Shown piece by piece: positions 43,459-53,819 of a stretch of DNA of 64,000 nt. Position 1 is the stretch's first letter. Each line of letters opens with the position of its first letter. The DNA is taken from assembly GCA_026874595.1 (NCBI GenBank), contig CM049310.1:76563056-76627055 (forward strand). The letters run 5' to 3'. Source of the DNA: Sipunculus nudus (Eukaryota; Annelida; Sipuncula; Golfingiida; Sipunculidae). Made by a program: the position numbers and the translations under genes. The notes below the pieces were generated by a model. It had not been told where the DNA came from. It saw only the letters and a list, made by a program, of their open reading frames with translations, and ran no database searches.

Positions 43459-43535
43459 GAGTGGGAATAAGCTTGTTGTTTGTGCACTGTTATTCCAGCG
43501 CAAGATCAGACCTCTGGTCATGCCTTCTTGTTATG
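43459..43535 (+). other. Exon-like segment inside the hAT-like element
   Basis: A TTTAATCCTGTACAG acceptor and a GGTAAAC donor bound 77 bp that encodes SGNKLVVCALLFQRKIRPLV and a short continuation. It starts with the one base needed to follow the 39593-39713 candidate exon. Because it lies within the inserted element, it is more likely a transposase-gene relic or chance than a host exon. Confidence 0.15.
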
Positions 43536-44319
43536 GTAAACCTACACACTCGGACATACACACTTACACACAGACCCTCAACAATGTACAAAATTTGAAT
43601 TTGAGATAGTAAGTTCATGTGCAAAGATGGTTTTGCTGGGCAACTTTGAGGTGGTGATTGAATGAGTCTTCATGTGCCATATAATTTGACTGATTTTAGT
43701 CATCAAAGACCCGTAGTCTACGGGATGTACTTTGTTATCTCATGGCTGTTGCTTGTTCTGGCCAGTAAAGTGCCCTAGGTAATCAGAACCACTGGTCACC
43801 AGGTAGATTACTGCTGGTCCAAGCACACCAGGCCAGCAGTGCAGCTCAAGGCATACTGGATGCTATAACAAAAGGCATATCCTAGAAAGTCACTGGACCA
43901 GAACAAGTCAGTTCAGTATCATCTGATTACATGTTTTATGGCACAGCAGGAAATGGGAAGTTAAGAAGGTAATTCCTATTAATCTTATTCTATTATCATT
44001 ACTATTACAGCTTTGTTTCATATCTAGTATATTACTAATACTTTAAAAATCTGAAAATTTCTATAACTATTTATCATATATTATTATCCCATTTCTTGTG
44101 TGCTAAAATCATTGATATAAACAATTCAGGAACAGTGATTAAGAAGCATTTAAGCTGTTATCATGTTCCTTGTGTCAATCATGAGGGGCATTTGTATTTG
44201 ATTTTAACCAAATACTGCATGGCTGATCTTCACACAAACCTTGAGCAACTTCCAATGAGCAACACATAGGAATTTATGAGATCTGGAACTTTTGTTCATT
44301 AATTCATATCAATTCAGTG

Positions 44320-44450
44320 GAGCCTGAAAACTTCAATTCCAATTCAATTCCAATTCATTTCATTTCACTTTTTTTCAATTCAATTCAATTCCAATTCATT
44401 CAATTTTCCCTTCAATTCCAATTCACTTCCAATTCAATTCAGAATTGAAC
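44320..44450 (+). repeat. CAATTC subterminal repeat array, right end of the hAT-like element
   Basis: The same words as the left array, interleaved with CATTTC and CACTTCC variants, end at the right terminus. The repeats are in the same strand sense as the left array, so the arrays are direct although the termini are inverted. Confidence 0.85.
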
Positions 44451-44459
44451 CCAGGTCTG

Positions 44460-44515
44460 AGTAGCAGTAGCAGTAGTAACAGTTGTAGTAGTAGTAGTAG
44501 TAGTAGTAGTGATTG
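44460..44515 (+). repeat. (AGT)n trinucleotide tract, segment 3 (right of hAT insertion)
   Basis: It begins with the right target-site copy AGTAGCAG and continues as AGT/AAC units. It is the continuation of segment 2. The 118-codon minus frame overlapping it is partly a Thr-repeat artefact. Confidence 0.9.
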
Positions 44516-45092
44516 TAACATCATAAAAACCAAAACACCATAATGTTATTTTGGGTTTACTATTCCCTTTTGGCAAAGGCCTATTGCAGTTAAGGGTTTT
44601 TGGCATGTCTGGTGTCTCAGTCATACCGCCGTACTCTGGACCGTGAACCAGGGCCTCGCTGTGCTCTTTGCTGGCAGCCCACGGAGCATTGACCATTACA
44701 CGGGGTATAGATTTTTCTTGGGCGTAAATAATTAGGCTTGATTTATGAAACGCATGTTTCGGATCTGCACCTGTTGGTGACGTCAATGAGGTCAACCGAG
44801 GTCACCCCGGACGTGGCCGTACGATGCCATCTCATGGCACCATTTACTTTGACTGTTGAAGCGTAAATAGGAAAAGAGTCCGCGTACTCGACGGAACAGG
44901 GGCCACCAGTTTACCATCAACAAGATTTATTAGTTATACCTTGGCGTCCCCAAGTTATCTATACCAGATATGAGCCCCCGTCTAATCCGAGTCAACTGGT
45001 GCAAAATCCAAAGCCCGTTAAGAAAATAAATTCGAAGTTTTGACAAGTATAATGATATCGCAATGTTTTTCTTAATGAAGAGTAGAAAATAA

Positions 45093-45096
<4 letters not shown>
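44516..45096. other. GC-richer unassigned sequence
   Basis: No gene supported. It contains TGACGTCA at 44778-44785 and adjacent GAGGTCA words (nuclear-receptor half-site-like) at 44788-44805. Motif reading only. Confidence 0.35.

Positions 45097-45132
<36 letters not shown>
45097..45132. repeat. (TA)n microsatellite
   Basis: TA dinucleotides. Confidence 0.95.
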
Positions 45133-45136
<4 letters not shown>

Positions 45137-45191
45137 CTAGAGGTAAAGGAAAGCAAGTGTTGCGGGGCCAGCGACAACATCGGTCCAGAAC

Positions 45192-45195
45192 TATA

Positions 45196-45256
<61 letters not shown>

Positions 45257-45283
45257 GTATAAATGTATAAATGTATAAATGTA
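45192..45283. repeat. (TA)n followed by AATGTATA octamer repeats
   Basis: A 60-bp TA tract passes into four AAATGTAT-type 8-bp units at 45252-45283. Confidence 0.95.
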
Positions 45284-45439
45284 TTGCAGTGGTCTTGCAT
45301 CAGGTTGCATTCATATTGTGGTAAACGGTCCATAATCTCAAAATTTAAGTTAAGAATGGTAAATTAACTCAAGAGTATACATGTGAGCTCACAACCCAAA
45401 CTGAAACACCTTTACCATGGACAAGGGTTATTTCCTGTA

Positions 45440-45790
45440 TAACGCCTGCAAGCAGCCTGCGTCCTGTAACCCGTCCGAGCCATGCTTGTGTTCATGCGGT
45501 CATAAATTTAACAAACATGCCGAGGGGTTTACCAATGTGCTGGGTTATAACGGAACTTTTCTCGCCCATGTTTTTTTTACCTTTAGAAAGTACACAAAAA
45601 TGCTTACGATTGGTCTATTTTATGTTGATTGACAGTGTACCTGTAGGCCATGAAGCGTTGTCAGATATGACGAAAATATCTGCATCTTATAAGGCCTTAA
45701 AATACGTTCCTCAGAATTAGATGTAAAGACACTCTGGTGCCAGTAATCTGGTCGTAATGCCAGAGGGTCGATATGACGCTACCTCATGAG
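45440..45790 (+). repeat. Dispersed repeat R3, copy 2
   Basis: It is homologous to 36560-36920, sharing CGAGCCATGCTTGT(G/A)TTCATG, AAACATGC(C/G)GAGGG, ATTGGTCT and the GTAATGCCAGAGGGTCG end. Overlapping frames at 45417 and 45517 are by-products. Confidence 0.65.
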
Positions 45791-46386
45791 CTGCGTAGAT
45801 TTGCTGATTTAGCTTTATTTCGACTCATTTGAAAAACGCTGTTCAACTTTTTAGTCTGAATGTGCCATTTAATCACAAAGATAGGAACTTGGTGGCTAGT
45901 ATGCTAAACTCACAGTGTCCCCTGCCAAACTTACGTCATAAGATAACGTTTAACCTTCTAAAGTATTTTCTCTATGGGATTAGTAAATGGCACAGGGTCG
46001 GACGAGGATTTTCCAATGTCCGGAACTCGAGGACCATAGACCATTCCGGACAACACACACCTGTCGAAACCTCAGGGTTTCCATTTAACCAAGGTTCTAA
46101 CCGATAATAACCCCATGAATATGCAAATAGGAGGGACTACGGCACGAGAATCACGCAGCCCTTGTACGCATGCTGCACGCGATGTTCCGGATATACGTAC
46201 ACCCGGCTCGGTGTGATACCTCTCTGACAGAAAAGTTCATACCGACTTCAATGGGCATGAACTGAAACTTTTAGTACCACGACTAATTTACTTTTGTTCA
46301 GTGCTCTTTCGAACAATGTTTTCTCTTTGGAAAGTTTAAGACACGCAGCATGTATATATTCTATAAAAAATCTTATTTAAAATGAA

Positions 46387-46389
<3 letters not shown>
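45791..46389. other. Unassigned sequence
   Basis: No gene recognised. The 92-codon plus frame at 45829-46107 has no motif that I know. Confidence 0.35.
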
Positions 46390-46432
<43 letters not shown>

Positions 46433-46434
46433 TT
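46390..46434. repeat. (TA)n microsatellite
   Basis: TA dinucleotides with one TG. Confidence 0.95.
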
Positions 46435-47283
46435 TATTTACATCATATTTATACAGGGCAATGCGGTTTATAATTAACCAATCAAGCTGGTCTACCTCGG
46501 TGCCATTTGCCATTTACAAATGAAACCGGTATCAACTAATATATCAGTTCAATGTATAATCCGTAATAATATGCCTAATAATTATAAAACACTCTAAAAA
46601 AGATTGGTTAACGATTATGACCAATTTCTCTTGAATTTATTCATTTTGGTTGATTTCTTCAAATTTTCATGGCCGAAGTCGGCCTGGCTTGATTGGTGAT
46701 TTTCATTTTATACATTCAAGTAAACTACTTGTCGATTTCCCCATCGCTTACCCATTTTTAAAAAAAGAATTGCAAACAAATCTAGACATTTTTGTTCTAA
46801 ATAACAAGAAAAATAATAATATTATAATCAATATTTGAAAATATTTTATTCCCACAGAACATTTTGAATCATTGGTTTCTCCTTCACTTCTTTTTTTTTT
46901 ATTTCATTTGACACTGAAAATGGTGGAGGCATTTTTTTAATAATTTTGATCGAAACAATTCAGGCTTAATTTCAAATTGCTCAAAGAAATAAAATATGAT
47001 GTATATAACTATTCCATTACTGGAGCTTTGAGACACCTAAACAGAAATAATAAGCGCGTTAGGCCAAACAAAATACATTGTTCTACGGTAATAAAAAAAC
47101 TTTATTTACTGGCTATTTTGTGCCATAGCACAAAATAGCAACACTATCAAGAGCCTGATCTTCCTTGGAATAAAAAGATGATCCACGAAAAAGCGGTGGA
47201 TCTCTTTTACCTTAGCGACATTGAGGTGAGTAATTGTAAAAGGACAAAATATACTACTCCCGATATTCGCGTCTGCGTTTAAT
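46435..47283. other. AT-rich unassigned sequence
   Basis: No gene recognised. A short palindrome, TTTTGTGCCATAGCACAAAA, lies at 47116-47135. Confidence 0.4.
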
Positions 47284-47531
47284 ACCTCCACCAAGGGGCG
47301 GGGGTTATGTTTTTGCGGCCGTTGGTTTGTATGTCTGTTAGCAAAGTTATTTAGGGATTTTCATGAAATTTTCAGGATAACTCGGCAATGATTCAAGGAA
47401 CAATTGTTCAAATTATTAGGGTGATCCAGATCACCATCGGGATCCAGGAACTTTTACAGAAAAAATGCCGCATTTCTGACAATGACAAATGGCGGTAACG
47501 AGCTGCCTTGGCGGAGTTCTGCGCTCTCTGA
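47284..47531 (+). mobile_element. CCTCCGCCAAGG-type miniature element, full copy
   Basis: The left end CCTCCACCAAGGGGCGGGGG + TTATG and right end CTGCCTTGGCGGAGTTCTGC are inverted over about 12 bp. The interior has TTTGTATGTCTGTTAGCAAAG and TTTTCATGAAATTTTCAGG, then GATCCAGATCACCATCGGG. I recall this repeat type as widespread in animal genomes (unsearched). Further partial copies are at 38090 and 48597. Confidence 0.75.
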
Positions 47532-48596
47532 ACATTTACAATTTAAAACATTTACTGCTGATTTGCTATTGTCGAGACCCAATGTGCTTTTTCTAAAGAA
47601 AAAAAAAAGAAACTGATCTGTGTCGGACTTGATAAGGATAGTCAGTGCTTCTGTCTCTCATTTCCCACAGGAAAACACCGTATGACGAGGATTTCTAGAT
47701 CTTAACAAGAATTTCTGTCAATGTCAGTTCTGTATATTCAGGAAATATTAATTAATGAATATAAATTTGTTTTATTATATTTTAGACTTTTTAAAGTACA
47801 CTCCTTGACGTCACATATTATTAGCCCTGTGTGAACTATCGGCTTAATAAGTACAGACACTACCTTTAACCTCCGATTATAATTAAGCAAATGTAACACC
47901 GACTGACAATGTAACTGTATAAACAATTAAATACAGAAAATAGAGGGATGTTATTTGAGATTTATAAATGTAACTTGATAATATTTAGAACATATCAAGC
48001 AACCCCCGCAACAGGAAGGTAAATATATAATATGAATTATGGGGTTTTCCTGCTTCAGGTGACTAGTGTGTCGCGTCAGCCAATTGACTCAGCTCTTCCG
48101 CGCTGTATTTTATGTGGTCATTGACCTTTCGACCAGCTGGCGTGTCTAAATATATAAATATAACCAGTGTCGCATTCAGGGTTAGAAAATTTCACGGAAT
48201 ATCCCAACGATTTGCCCTTCGTCGGGGATGCAGCCAAATGCGTAAATGCGGTAAATTAAGTCTATTACAAGGGGGGACCGTCCGAGACCTTGTTTACCAC
48301 AAGGTCATCGAGAGGTTAATAGAGCTAATGACGGGTAGCAAAGCATGTACGTGATCTCTGGTCCGTCTAGAGGTATAATGTTATGCGCATAGAGCACTGA
48401 TGAACCCCATTTACTATGCCATTGACCTCGCTGTCTTAACGATGAATGAGCAGAACAATATCGATCGTATCGACCAAATTACCAGGACATTCATGGGTCA
48501 CTTCTTCCCATATCAAATGAATAATACTTCTCTTGTTCAGTTTGGACACTGATAGCGTTGGGCATCTCCTGGGCCATTTTGTAACGGTATTTAAAG
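47532..48596. other. Unassigned sequence
   Basis: No gene recognised. A CRE-like TGACGTCA is at 47816-47823. Confidence 0.35.
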
Positions 48597-48775
48597 TAAT
48601 CATTGCCTCCGCCAGGAGCGTATAGGTTCATCCCCTATCCGTTGTGGATTTGTGTGTGTTTATTCATAACATAACTCGCGCAATCATGTACGGAATCTCA
48701 CTAAATTTTCAGGGCATTCTGGGAATGGCCCAATGATGAAATAATAAAATTTTGGTGTGGATCCGGACAATGATC
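48597..48775 (+). mobile_element. CCTCCGCCAAGG-type miniature element, 3'-truncated
   Basis: It starts TCATTGCCTCCGCCAGGAGC and retains TTTATTCATAACATAACTC, CACTAAATTTTCAGGGCATT and TGGTGTGGATCCGGA. The right inverted end is missing. It is followed closely by a GGACTC element. Confidence 0.6.
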
Positions 48776-48809
48776 TCTTAACATACGACAGGTATACACT
48801 GACGTAAAC

Positions 48810-48975
48810 ATAAATACTTATGGTAATCTCAAAGTTCCATTTTAAATTTCTTTTAACAAGTAGAATTTTATTGGACTGGGACTTCCAGATGACTCCGATT
48901 CGAAAAAGGTGGACTTGGACTCGTGTAACCTGGCACTTGTACTCGGACTCGGAAAGGGTGGACTCGACTAAATAA
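48810..48975 (+). mobile_element. GGACTC-rich hAT-like element, copy F (left part lost)
   Basis: It retains the core TACTTATGGTAATCTCAAAG and TTCCATTTTAAATT, then a block of GGACTTGGACTC/ACTCGGACTCGG ending GTGGACTCGAC. The left GGACTC block is absent. Confidence 0.55.
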
Positions 48976-49565
48976 CGGCAGACAATACGATGATCAATTC
49001 GTAGCATTATCTTGGGTTTAACGTAGGAGAATCGATGGGCCATTGTAGTTAAATTCTGCGATTCTTTGGACATCAGATTATCCAAAAATCATATAACATT
49101 TATAGGTCTGTTGAAAAGCAGTCGTAGTCTTACGGATTACTTACAAGGCTGTTCAAGACATCTACTCACGCAATACACAAACGACTGTGCTGCATTTTTA
49201 CCCTTAATTTCTGCCATAGACTTGTTGTATACCTGTAATATACTGGTATATTTTCTCTCTGCTGCAGCTTTTGCAAAACAATCGACGAAAAATATTCTGC
49301 TTGTAGCTTAGCAATAGCATCGTATATACCAAGACCCATATATTGTAAACTCAAATGCCGCCATAGGTTTACTTACATCTTTGAATACCTCACGTATATC
49401 ATACTTGAGTAATAAAATTGGACGAAACACGAACAATTTGGCGAATGTGAAGAGCGATAGCTTTTAAATAAACAACAGCCTAGATTCACACAAAGATTGA
49501 ATAAAACGATGGACTCCGTCAATAAAATCTTAATAGTTGCAGAATGAACGAAAAGCAATAAATCG

Positions 49566-49574
<9 letters not shown>
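48976..49574. other. Unassigned sequence
   Basis: No gene recognised. The 133-codon minus frame at 48684-49085 spans repeat copies F and 48597 and is therefore not a gene. Confidence 0.4.

Positions 49575-49627
<53 letters not shown>
49575..49627. repeat. (TA)n microsatellite
   Basis: TA dinucleotides preceded by TG units. Confidence 0.95.
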
Positions 49628-49629
<2 letters not shown>

Positions 49630-50081
49630 GATGATTGAAAGAACGACCGATGATCGGTTATAAATCGATTATTTTACATACTATCAATATGATCATTAAA
49701 TATGCGGTATATATTAAAATGTTGCACCACCTCGTTGCACAAGATTAATTCTTGATGCAATTCGCTGTTTTGTGCCCCGTCTTTCTTATATCTCTGACAG
49801 AAAATTAATATTTCATCGGGGTAATATAACTTCTCTGGAAAACAATACATGCAAAAATGCAAACGGTTTAATCGATTGTGAAAGAAAACGGCCAATTATC
49901 GATATAATCAATTAGTTGGCATACCACTGATATGTGTCGATCTGTGTGTAAGCTTTAGCAACAATATATCACTGTGACACGTTTGTAGATAGCGGGTGGG
50001 GGTGTTCAAGCGTTTGGGGGGGGGGGGGGGATGACCCGCAGGCGTGGGGTAGGGGATGCGAATATTAGTTGAGTCAACCTC

Positions 50082-50082
<1 letters not shown>
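49628..50082. other. Unassigned sequence with poly-G tract
   Basis: No gene recognised. A 15-base G run lies near 50016-50030. Confidence 0.4.
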
Positions 50083-50132
<50 letters not shown>

Positions 50133-50143
50133 ATATATATTGT
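50083..50143. repeat. (TA)n(TG)n(TA)n compound microsatellite
   Basis: TA, then TG, then TA units. Confidence 0.95.
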
Positions 50144-50966
50144 TTGTGTGACACATTTCAAATGTATTACAATTAAGTGTAAGATTTAAAAGAAATAAGG
50201 TATTATGTTTACAGGAAAGGTTAATTCTAAACCAGGTTTAGATATATAATATTTGATGATAAACTCAGAAATTGAACTAAAGTCTATTTTTTCTAATCAA
50301 TAATATATTTATTTCCAAAATGTAAATATTATTCTCTGAATAACAGGATGATGACATTGGCCATCCCCCTTTGCTAAAAAGTAGGGGGATATAAACCCCC
50401 AACCTCTCCCTGTATTGACGCCCCTGGTGGACGTTTGGGGTTATAGAGAGATCTTGTCGTAGCTTGTACGTCATCACGATCTGTCATCCAGGGACGCGCC
50501 TCGACATGGTATACTTAATTGTCTGTCTGCCCAGATCATGAGCAGTCGGGTCCAGAGCAGTCAGAAGCTAGAAATAATACACCTTAGCCGTCCCAACAGC
50601 TAATACGGCCTCGCCGAGAACGTCTGATCACCAGCCGATATGGGCCATTCTACCTCCCGTTCTGTCTCCGATACTAACAGGCGCAGTCTGATTAATCTCG
50701 TATGTCTTTAACTCTCCTCCCTCTTTCTCTTCCTACATTCACACAACACGTACGTCCTGCATGATGCCGGCTTTTACTCATGTTATGGACTACTTTAAAT
50801 TCCTTTTAATTAATTCAAATTTAAATAATTTTTAGTACCAGTTAATTTATCATTTTTTCATTTAAACCCATATGGCTATACGTACTGGTGTATTTAATCA
50901 CATGTTCATTTGTTACTTGTATCAATTTGTCCGCATGTTGCATGCAGTAAGGCATATCGCATCACT
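50144..50966. other. Unassigned sequence
   Basis: No gene recognised. Confidence 0.35.
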
Positions 50967-51310
50967 TGGGCAAAAAAAATCAAAGGTATGGTTCTCAGGA
51001 CCCGCCCGCGTCAACTTTATACCCCCGCATAAAAAAAATTTTATGTTTATTTTCAAAAGAAACTTGCAAATTTTTAGCTCCAGCCACTCGGATATTTCTT
51101 TCAAGAAGATAAATTCAAACAATTTTTGATAAAATTTCCTTTGTTATGTAGTGCTTTTTCACTTATTTAGCAAAATAAATCTGTTATTACCACGTTTTTA
51201 CCTTATCATTTGACATTTTTATCGAAACATAAAAAAAAATTAAAAATAAAGTAACCACCCGCATTGATTTATGAAAAAAGTACATGAAAACCAAGCCTTA
51301 TTACTTTTTA
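50967..51310 (+). mobile_element. Miniature inverted-repeat element M1, copy 3
   Basis: The left end GGGCAAAAAAAATCAAAGGT + ATGGTTCTCAGGACCCGCCC matches copy 1. The right end ATGAAAACCAAGCCTT has decayed from CCTGAGAATCATACC. The interior GTAGTGCTTTTTCACTTATT and TTATCATTTGACATTTTTAT blocks are conserved. Confidence 0.75.
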
Positions 51311-53053
51311 TCGTTAAAACGACTTTTTGAGAAATACACAATGCCACAGGTTAATTTGAACACTCACCTTTTCCGTCGCAGTACACCATATCATGATATT
51401 CGTACGCCACAAAAAGACGTTTGGTTAGCAACATTAGGACTTACAAAAGCCCACAGACAGCTCACCTGACAATAGAGGAAGACACTGTTACTTTTTAGGT
51501 CCCACGGTAAGAGGTCAAGGGACCCACTTCTTTAATAAGCTTTTGGACGCACGCATTTTAAACGAAAGTTTTCATACAAACCCTTTGGGATTCTCCGCTT
51601 GATAGTGCCCCACTCTTTGCTTAATAAGTCATACAGATGGTATATTTAATATCCGTTTGATTTTTAACACTGACCAGGCAAAAAAATGCATCTAAAAAAA
51701 CATGAAAACACATAGTTAAAAAAGGGAAAATTATGCATTCCTCCCCTTCCCCCCCCAAAAAAAAAAAGAAAGAAAAAAAACACACACACACAACACACTC
51801 ATTGGGATATAGACAACTACATACTTCTGGAGGGGCAGCGTTGCCATGGAGACATGACATAAATCAGCGGATCGATTTCGATTTCAACCTGACAAGTAAA
51901 ACAGGTGGCTAAGACGTTTCAGACAAGGGTTCACTATAAATATGTAATAAGATATTGCTAGTAAAAAGCTTCTACAAACTTTCAACGTTTAAAGTTTGAA
52001 ACTTGAGGTGATATGAATCATGAAACAGTCACCGTACAGATGAAATAAAAAATCCTGACATAGCGACCATTTACTGGTTGCCATAGAAATGATGACGAGG
52101 TTACCATAAGAAACAATGAAATAATAAGGTATATGACTATAATTAGTGTCGTACTTTTAATTTTAATTAAAACGTCACAACGACTTACATATATTTCTTG
52201 TACCTTTTAGAGGAAATGTATATTACAGCTGGCGCACACCGATTCTAGTAATTGCGATTAGAGATTTTAAAATTGTATTTTAATATATGGTCTTAAGTAA
52301 CTTGGTGGTGTCACGTCTGATGACAAAAGTATGCATTGCCTCATACATTGGAAAAACACACTTATTTACTAAACAAGGGACCAAGGTTCAGCTTTCCATA
52401 TTTTAATCAAACCCCCAGCGTAGGTATTTACAGCATATCACTATCACTATACTAAGTATTTGAAATCAACGTTGGCTTAAATTTTTCATGTGCCTTTATT
52501 TATAGTCATCTTTCATATAAATAAATCTCCAATCTAAAAATACCAGGCGAACAATGTCTCAGATAAGAATGCGGTATTTATGTGAAATGTATGCGTCATT
52601 TTCTGTATATACAATGTCAATTCATCTGTTGATGCAACTTAGGCCTATAATTAAAACTTTAACTTTTATCAATAATAACTTTTCAACCGCCCCCTCTTTT
52701 AATATTTTTAAGGCTCCTTACCCGACCATATTTTATAAAATAAAAGACCATTTTTTTTATATGTAGGCCACACACATAAGAATATCTTGCGCAACATGTC
52801 GATACATATTGCACGACCAGATTTTCATGAAACCCCACCCACATACACATAAGCATATTATATGTGCACTTTATTCTGAAGCCATTTTTTTGTATTTGTG
52901 TTTAGATTACCGTGACAATAAATCCCGAACCCGTTTACCGCGCATGTTATACTTCTGAAACATGTTGTAGAACACTTGAAACATATTGCAAGACACTTAA
53001 ACCACATGTTGGGCAACCATTCCCTTCGAGGTCACGTTATCTGTTTTACTGAC

Positions 53054-53055
<2 letters not shown>
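51311..53055. other. AT-rich unassigned sequence
   Basis: No gene recognised. A short direct repeat (GAAACATGTTGTAGAACACTT / GAAACATATTGCAAGACACTT, about 22 bp period) lies at 52957-53010. Confidence 0.4.

Positions 53056-53114
<59 letters not shown>
53056..53114. repeat. (TA)n microsatellite
   Basis: About 58 bp of TA dinucleotides. Confidence 0.95.
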
Positions 53115-53117
<3 letters not shown>

Positions 53118-53144
53118 ATAAATACAAATATTTGAATAGTCATG

Positions 53145-53222
53145 CTGCTGGCTCAATGAATATGGAAGGTCAATAACAGAACCGCCGATCGGAAATCGTA
53201 TGGTCATGGGTTCGATTCCCAT
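53145..53222 (+). repeat. tRNA-like sequence (SINE head)
   Basis: A B box GGTTCGATTCC (53209-53219) lies within GGTCATGGGTTCGATTCCCAT, a good T-arm stem and loop, preceded by TGGCTCAATGA (A-box-like) and an anticodon-arm-like CCGCCGATCGG. Spacing is irregular and no acceptor stem pairs, so I read it as a tRNA-derived SINE fragment and not a functional tRNA gene. Confidence 0.45.
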
Positions 53223-53264
53223 TTATATATATGCCAAGAATCAAAACGACGCATGAACTTCGAC

Positions 53265-53730
53265 ATAACTGCTTATATTTTTTAGAGTATTTACATGACA
53301 TCATCCTGTTCTTTTCCAAATGATGAAAGTGAAAGAATCCTGTCTTATCATAGGAAATAGGGTCCTGTCTGTGTCTGTGGCATGTGTATTCATTCATCTA
53401 ACAAAACCCGCAATGCTAGCTAAAAGGACCCTAACCCAGCAGCAGTAGTTACTTCTAGAGCGCATGCTCGTGGAAAAGGTATTTTGCATGTGACCAATGA
53501 CCTTGACCGCCATAAGTGGGTCTGATATGTTGTAAAATGGAGACTGACATCTTATATTTTAAAATAATTCTTTTTCTTAAAAATTGGTGTAAGGTAGGTA
53601 TTTATTTACCTTATGAAAAAAATGTCCTTTAATCTTCTTCTCTACTCTATAATTGTTTCCCTTGAGAAGTAAATAAAAAAAAGTTCTTAGCAAATAACAA
53701 GTGGACATGAGGGGATGAAACGGACTATAG
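53265..53730. mobile_element. Inverted-repeat transposon family R2, copy 3 (left end lost)
   Basis: The right end GTGGACATGAGGGGATGAAACGGACTATAG is the best preserved family terminus. The interior shares TTGCATGTGACCAATGACCT + TGAC and GATATGTTGTAAAATG with copy 1. The left inverted terminus is missing; the junction is near TTTACATGACATCAT. Confidence 0.7.
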
Positions 53731-53819
53731 AGTAGGTCAAGATTCAAGAAACCTTGAAGGAGTAATTGGCAAGATGATGTTGAAAACTGCGACAGTGGGT
53801 GCCTTCTGCTCAAATACTA

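Larger units (their letters stand above)
42585..44459. mobile_element. hAT-like DNA transposon, 1,875 bp, with perfect 8-bp target duplication
   Basis: The left terminus CAGACCTAGGGTCAATTC (42585-42602) and right terminus GAATTGAACCCAGGTCTG (44442-44459) are 18-bp inverted repeats with two mismatches. AGTAGCAG flanks both sides (42577-42584 and 44460-44467). Both ends carry long subterminal arrays of CAATTC/CAATTCC (to about 42745 on the left, from about 44320 on the right), typical of transposase-binding subterminal repeats. The interior includes a 21-base C run, AAAAGCCCCCT repeats and only short frames, so it appears non-autonomous. Superfamily inferred from terminus, duplication length and subterminal repeats. 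Confidence 0.85.

Noticed and set aside
44439-44795. 118-codon minus-strand frame
   Set aside because: It ends inside the (AGT)n tract as a Thr run and the hAT terminus. The remaining 80 residues show no recognisable family.
45417-45720. Overlapping 71- and 67-codon plus-strand frames
   Set aside because: Both lie in repeat R3 and are broken in the other copy at 36560.
48684-49085. 133-codon minus-strand frame
   Set aside because: It crosses two unrelated repeat elements (48597 and 48810) and shows no motif.
53145-53222. Functional tRNA gene
   Set aside because: The T arm is good, but the D-arm spacing is wrong and the acceptor stem does not pair.
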